Assembly (NCBI GenBank): GCA_000827495.1
Contig: KN817570.1
Location: forward strand, 203,309 to 267,308
DNA: 64,000 nt
Direction: 5' to 3'
Source of the DNA: Hypholoma sublateritium FD-334 SS-4
Taxonomy: Eukaryota; Basidiomycota; Agaricomycetes; Agaricales; Strophariaceae
Every line of letters starts with the position of its first letter. The stretch's first letter is position 1. The notes under the pieces are model-generated. The model was not told where the DNA came from. It saw nothing but the letters and a program-made list of their open reading frames with translations, and made no database searches. This document shows positions 60,435 through 64,000 of this stretch, piece by piece. Position numbers and translations under genes: made by a program.

Positions 60435-61310
60435 ATGTTCGCCGCCGGATGCCGCGACGACGTCAACGCCAGCACCAACACCAACGCCGGAAGCTCAAGC
60501 CACCAAGTGCGCTCAATTTAGCTCATTTTCGAATGTATATTTGCTGACATGGCCGCTCAAGATCTCTTACAGTCCCTAAACCAAGGCGGCGAGTGCCAAA
60601 AGTGCAGCAGGCGGGGCCTATCCTAGAGTGCGACTGCTTTCCTTCTGGATTCTCCCTGTCTGACCAGTGACCACCCCTCAGTATCAGCAGCGCAAACTGG
60701 GAGGGGGCGCGGGCTCAAATACGACCCCGCCACGCTGCCGCTGACGCAGACCCTCGACCCGAACCTCGCGCCGTTCACGGAGGAGGACTACGCCGTGACG
60801 CTCATCCACGGGCGCAGCGTCAGCAAGCCCTTCTTCCACCCGCGCACGCACGACATCCCCGTCGTGAACATCCACATCCGCTCGCACCACGTGTGCCTGC
60901 TCAACCTTTTCACGCACTTCGCGACGCACGCGGCGGCGGCGCTCCCGGGGCTGCCCGTTTCGCAGGTCGCCAACCTGCCGACGCAGCGCCGCCTGTGGAC
61001 CATGCTGCACGGCCCGTTCGCGCACAAGAAGACGCAGGAGAACTTCGAGCGTCGGGTGCACAAGCGCGCGATTAAGGCGTGGGACGCGGACCCCGAGGTC
61101 GTGCAGCGCTGGGTTGCGTACCTGCGCACGCACGCGATGCCCGGCGTCAGCATGNGGGTCGTCACCTGGGAGCGCATGCCGCTCCACGTCGGCGCTGCGT
61201 TGAAAAAAGAGGCTGTGGTCAAGCCGTCTGACCAAATCGCGTCGTTGGGCAAGAAGATCGTGAAGGACTCGTTCATGCCATGCATAGCAGTGGCCCTCAC
61301 CTGCAAGTAA
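60435..61310 (+). CDS. RSM10: Mitochondrial small-subunit ribosomal protein uS10m
   Basis: A component of the mitoribosome small subunit head. The main exon (about 60682-61310) reads GLKYDPATLPLTQTLDPNLA, PFTEEDYAVTLIHGRS, then the uS10 core HDIPVVNIHIRSHHVCLLNL, FATHAAAALPGLPVSQVANL, RRLWTMLHGPFAHKKTQENF, ERRVHKRAIKAWDADPEVVQ and WVAYLRTHAMPGVSM. The GPFxHKKxQENFER motif is diagnostic of mitochondrial S10. It ends IAVALTCK at 61310. The N-terminus is uncertain: an ATG at 60435 or one at 60449 (MPRRRQRQHQHQRRKLKPP, an Arg-rich presequence-like frame) may start it, with one small exon around 60571-60629. An ambiguous base (n) at 61155 makes one residue unreadable. Exceptionally GC-rich in the main exon. 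Confidence 0.85.
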
Positions 61311-61470
61311 GCTGATGTCACAAACTTTGATCATAAACGTTTACATACTTAAACTGAGACATCGTGCGTTCGCGCGTTCACTCAACCTCAACCACTTTCT
61401 CTCGATCCTACCCTCATTTCTCATCTCTTTGCCTTTTGTTGGCCCCACCCCCCCAAACAGCAGTAAAAAA

Positions 61471-63016
61471 ATGCTTGAGGGATCCAGTATGAACGACTCA
61501 GACTCGAGGACGTCCACCTACTACCCATACCGCCAGGCTCAGCAATCGCAGCCTCAGATCGCTCCCAAACGATCATCAAGTGTGAAAGCAACACCTCAGT
61601 CGGTCCATACAAGGGCGTTGTATCCGTCTTCTGCTCATGAAGACAAGAAGACTCCATACTCAGCGTCGGTAAATAAATTTAATTATCATGTGCCACAACT
61701 TGGCCACAACTACTGATGCACCCATTGCCCAGGCAGCGGTTCTAACAGAGCAACCCTACACACAGTCGGCACCGTCTGTTGCAAATTACAAAGCAGCCCT
61801 ATACAAAGCAGCGGCAGAGCAGTTAGAAGCCGTTGCTTGCGGCAAGGAGGTCCAAGCAGAAATCGGACAGTTGTCCGAGGAGCTTTTTCTGGAGCTCCAA
61901 GCCAAGGAACCCTGCTGGGATGCCCTTCTGTACGTCCTTGAATGATGTATAACTGTCCAAGCTGACACCAAATGGACAATAGCATATATTACAATCCAAA
62001 GGACGAGCTCTTGATCGTCAAACTTCCCCTTCACTCCCACGAGGTTGCCAGCGACCTGCTGAAAGCTTTTGAAGGAAGCACGTCGCCCGGCCGCTTAGCC
62101 AACATTCGTATGGGGGGAACGGCCGATGTCAAGCTCAAGGATGGGACGCACAAATCACCTGATGCCTCCTACTATGACCTCACACCCGCACCCGAAGGCT
62201 CAAGGGAAACTGAGGAGCAGGCGGCTAGCATTGAATCGAATCCGACTATGGCCTTCGAGATAGGAGTTTCTGAATCGGCCAAGAAACTGGCAAAGGACTG
62301 TGCGAGGTACGTCGTTGCTTCTGGAGGCATGATAAACGCGGCGCTTGGGGCTTGGATTGACTGCGGAAGCGAGGCGGAGGGGCGGGTCCTGAAGAAGGTC
62401 GTTGTAGCGCTGTGGCGGCTATCAGGCTTTGAATCCACCGACCCCACTCCTGACACCTTGATGGAAGCCAGCCGTTGCGAGGTCAAGAGGATTGGAAGGA
62501 ATGGCAAGCAAGAAGATGACAGGAGAGCGAAAAGTCCAGGGGAGAGGTTTTCCTTCAGCTCCTACGACGGAAAGAAAATTTTGACTTGGACTGCCTCATG
62601 CACACCCGAGCTGGTGAGTTCGCCTCAATGCCAACCTTTCATTGACAAGTTTTCTCATAGCTTTCTAGATCTACTGCAAAGAGACTGGCTTCAAGAAGAC
62701 AGAGGGCCACATCTCTATCTACAACTATGACATGTTCCAAGTTACAAGGCAAGCGCCGGGTTGGGTTAGCACTGCACAGTTCGGGGAGATACAGTATGCG
62801 GATATCTATGTGATTGCAGAAGATTGTGCCAAGAGGCAGAGGGTTGCTGACCGGAGTGGAAACCCAGGCCTGGGGAAGCGTGAGAGACCAGAAAGCCCCT
62901 CTTTCGAAGAGAAAGTCACTCGTGCAAAGGCCATCCGGATCCCCATCACACGAAGCCATGATTCAAGCAACAAGCTGAATGCCAGTGGTTCAGGGGCTGG
63001 GGGGGAGGGGAATTAA
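61471..63016 (+). CDS. Uncharacterised fungal protein with PD-(D/E)XK-like core
   Basis: I recognise the type, not a function. Four exons are inferred: the ATG at 61471 (MLEGSSMNDSDSRTSTYYPY) to about 61668, 61732-61929, 61982-62611 and 62669-63016. The N-terminus is disordered and Gln/Ser-rich. NYKAALYKAAAEQLEAVACG and EIGQLSEELFLELQ form helices. The core has GRLANIRMGGTADVKLKDGT, HKSPDASYYDL, then TMAFEIGVSESAKKLAKDCA and YVVASGGMINAALG. The Asp in SPDAS, the Glu in AFEIG and the Lys in AKKL/SAKKL fit a PD-(D/E)XK nuclease-type active site, though this is a by-eye match. A Ser/Gly-rich tail follows. This kind of sequence is often multi-copy in agaricomycete genomes. A tandem repeat and a Helitron-like end lie just downstream, so it may be carried by a mobile element. 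Confidence 0.6.
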
Positions 63017-63035
63017 AGTAAGTCTTTGGATCAGG

Positions 63036-63161
63036 CAGTTTGCCTTGATCATACAGTTTTCCTTATTCATATGGTTCTCCTTGATTGTACAGTTTTCCTT
63101 GATTGTACAGTCTTCCTTGATCACACAGCATTCCTTGGTTGTATGGTTTTTCTTGATCCTC
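63036..63161. repeat. 18-bp tandem repeat, seven imperfect copies
   Basis: Seven units of exactly 18 bp occur back to back, with consensus CAGTTTTCCTTGATTGTA. Units 3 and 7 begin TGG instead of CAG. Because 18 is a multiple of three, a frame through it encodes a hexapeptide repeat (TVFLDC type), but nothing else supports translation. It sits 20 nt after the stop of the preceding gene. Confidence 0.9.
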
Positions 63162-64000
63162 CCTCGTACTTTTACTACTCGCTCTCTTGTTTGTTTTGTT
63201 GTATTTGTTTTGTTGTAAATTGTGGTGGTATTTTCTGTATTTCATTTCCATCTTCATTACTCCCCAGTGGCCAGGATTCTGACCCAGGAAGTTGTCAAAG
63301 TAGCATGGGTAGTGCAGTGTGCAGTGTGAAGATGCTTGAGTCCCAGCCCCTGAGCTTCGCCCATAAGACTCAGTGGGAAATTCCTCTTTTGCTGAAGGTC
63401 TTGACTCTCTCAACTAATTTGTAACAGGTCTCGCCCTCACACACGTGCAATGGACCGATTTTCACAGGAGTCCTGCAACTCAGGTAAATAACAGTACTGT
63501 CTTCCTGCCAGTCTAATAAGTGTTGTGTTCTGTCTTTCAAGAATAATTAATCTCAGTGCGCACTCCTCTCACGCGCCTGCGTCGTCGTAAGCTGGCGCGC
63601 AGAGCTGTGCCCCCGTGCGAGGCACGGGTCGGCGGCTCGTATCATATTACAGAGAGATAAAGTCATCATAATCAAGAAAAAAGTATGCGCGTAGCCAATC
63701 AATTATCTACTATTTTCACAGAACTAAGGTTGGCGGGAACTCCACGGCAGGATTTGCTTTTTGCATTTCGCGTTCGATGGTGAGAAAAGTGTACTTGCTT
63801 TTCTCACGCAGCATTCCTCTAATCCCCGCTACTAACTTGAGTCGGGATGTGCAAAATGGCAGACTATTTGCCTCATTCCTCACTACAAGCAAACCAGACT
63901 GCTATAAAATTTGGTAGATAGGTGTCGGTACATATTGGCTATGAAAATTTATATGTATCTGAAGAGGAGCGGTGTAAAAGAGCTCTCGGAGCACTTCCGC
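63162..64000. other. Right-edge region without a supported gene
   Basis: Apart from the hairpin described separately, only short frames exist. The sequence from about 63640 to the edge is AT-rich and unremarkable. Confidence 0.45.
63612..63639 (+). mobile_element. Helitron-like 3' terminus (hairpin plus near-CTRR end)
   Basis: CCCGTGC GAG GCACGGG forms a perfect 7-bp stem with a 3-nt loop (63612-63628). Seven bases on comes CTCG followed by T. Helitrons are known to end in a hairpin a few nucleotides before CTRR and to insert between A and T; here the third base is C instead of A or G. The match is thus good in layout and one base off in the terminal motif. No 5' TC end or Rep/helicase gene was found in the window, so this would be a non-autonomous or decayed copy, perhaps carrying the PD-(D/E)XK-like gene. 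This is inference. Confidence 0.35.

Noticed and set aside
1..64000. CRISPR arrays, rRNA and tRNA genes, bacterial-type operons
   Set aside because: No spaced direct-repeat array or rRNA-like tract was seen and no tRNA could be supported by eye; a tRNA scan would be needed to exclude one. The intron-rich eukaryotic gene structure makes operons irrelevant.

Overview
The window looks like nuclear DNA of a filamentous basidiomycete, probably an agaricomycete (mushroom-forming fungus). Genes are cut by many 45-65 nt GT-AG introns. The gene set is typical: a SAT-containing non-reducing polyketide synthase, DUF2235 hydrolases, an F-box/LRR-type protein, MRP-type ABC transporters, SMC6, and nuclear genes for mitochondrial proteins. 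Exon boundaries below were read by eye from reading frames, splice consensus and family motifs. No search or alignment program was run.

Layout. 1-788 (-): start of an unknown Ser/Pro-rich gene that leaves the left edge. 2422-5575 (+): kinesin-7/CENP-E-like motor. 5950-6661 (-): GFA/Mss4-like zinc protein. 9334-11972 (-): transcription factor with two C2H2 fingers, a Zn2Cys6 cluster and a fungal_trans region. 14357-21095 (+): nine-exon non-reducing PKS, SAT-KS-AT-PT-ACP-ACP-TE, about 2,104 aa. 21271-23483 and 24143-26418 (both -): tandem DUF2235 alpha/beta-hydrolase paralogues. 27970-28822 (+), 29380-30298 (-) and 31570-32611 (-): three paralogous four-helix membrane proteins. 33867-35234 (+): F-box protein. 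36542-43218 (+) and 50202-56851 (+): two intact ABCC transporter paralogues that flank SMC6 (44945-49459, -). 58818-59959 (-): mitochondrial K+/H+ exchange-related protein. 60435-61310 (+): mitochondrial ribosomal protein uS10m. 61471-63016 (+): PD-(D/E)XK-like repeat-family protein, followed by an 18-bp tandem repeat and a hairpin that looks like a Helitron 3' end.

How it may work together. The PKS has all the domains needed to build and release an aromatic (orsellinic-type) polyketide. The zinc-finger factor 2.4 kb away, on the other strand, is a candidate local regulator. No P450, methyltransferase or FAD oxidase lies beside the PKS, so it is at most a minimal cluster; a role for the DUF2235 pair is speculative. 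The right half is mainly housekeeping (SMC6, mitochondrial genes) with a duplicated exporter. The most unusual observations are a 13-nt microexon that encodes the ABC signature core in both transporters, a Ser in place of the SAT active-site Cys, a probable GC-AG intron inside a DUF2235 catalytic motif, and the Helitron-like end.
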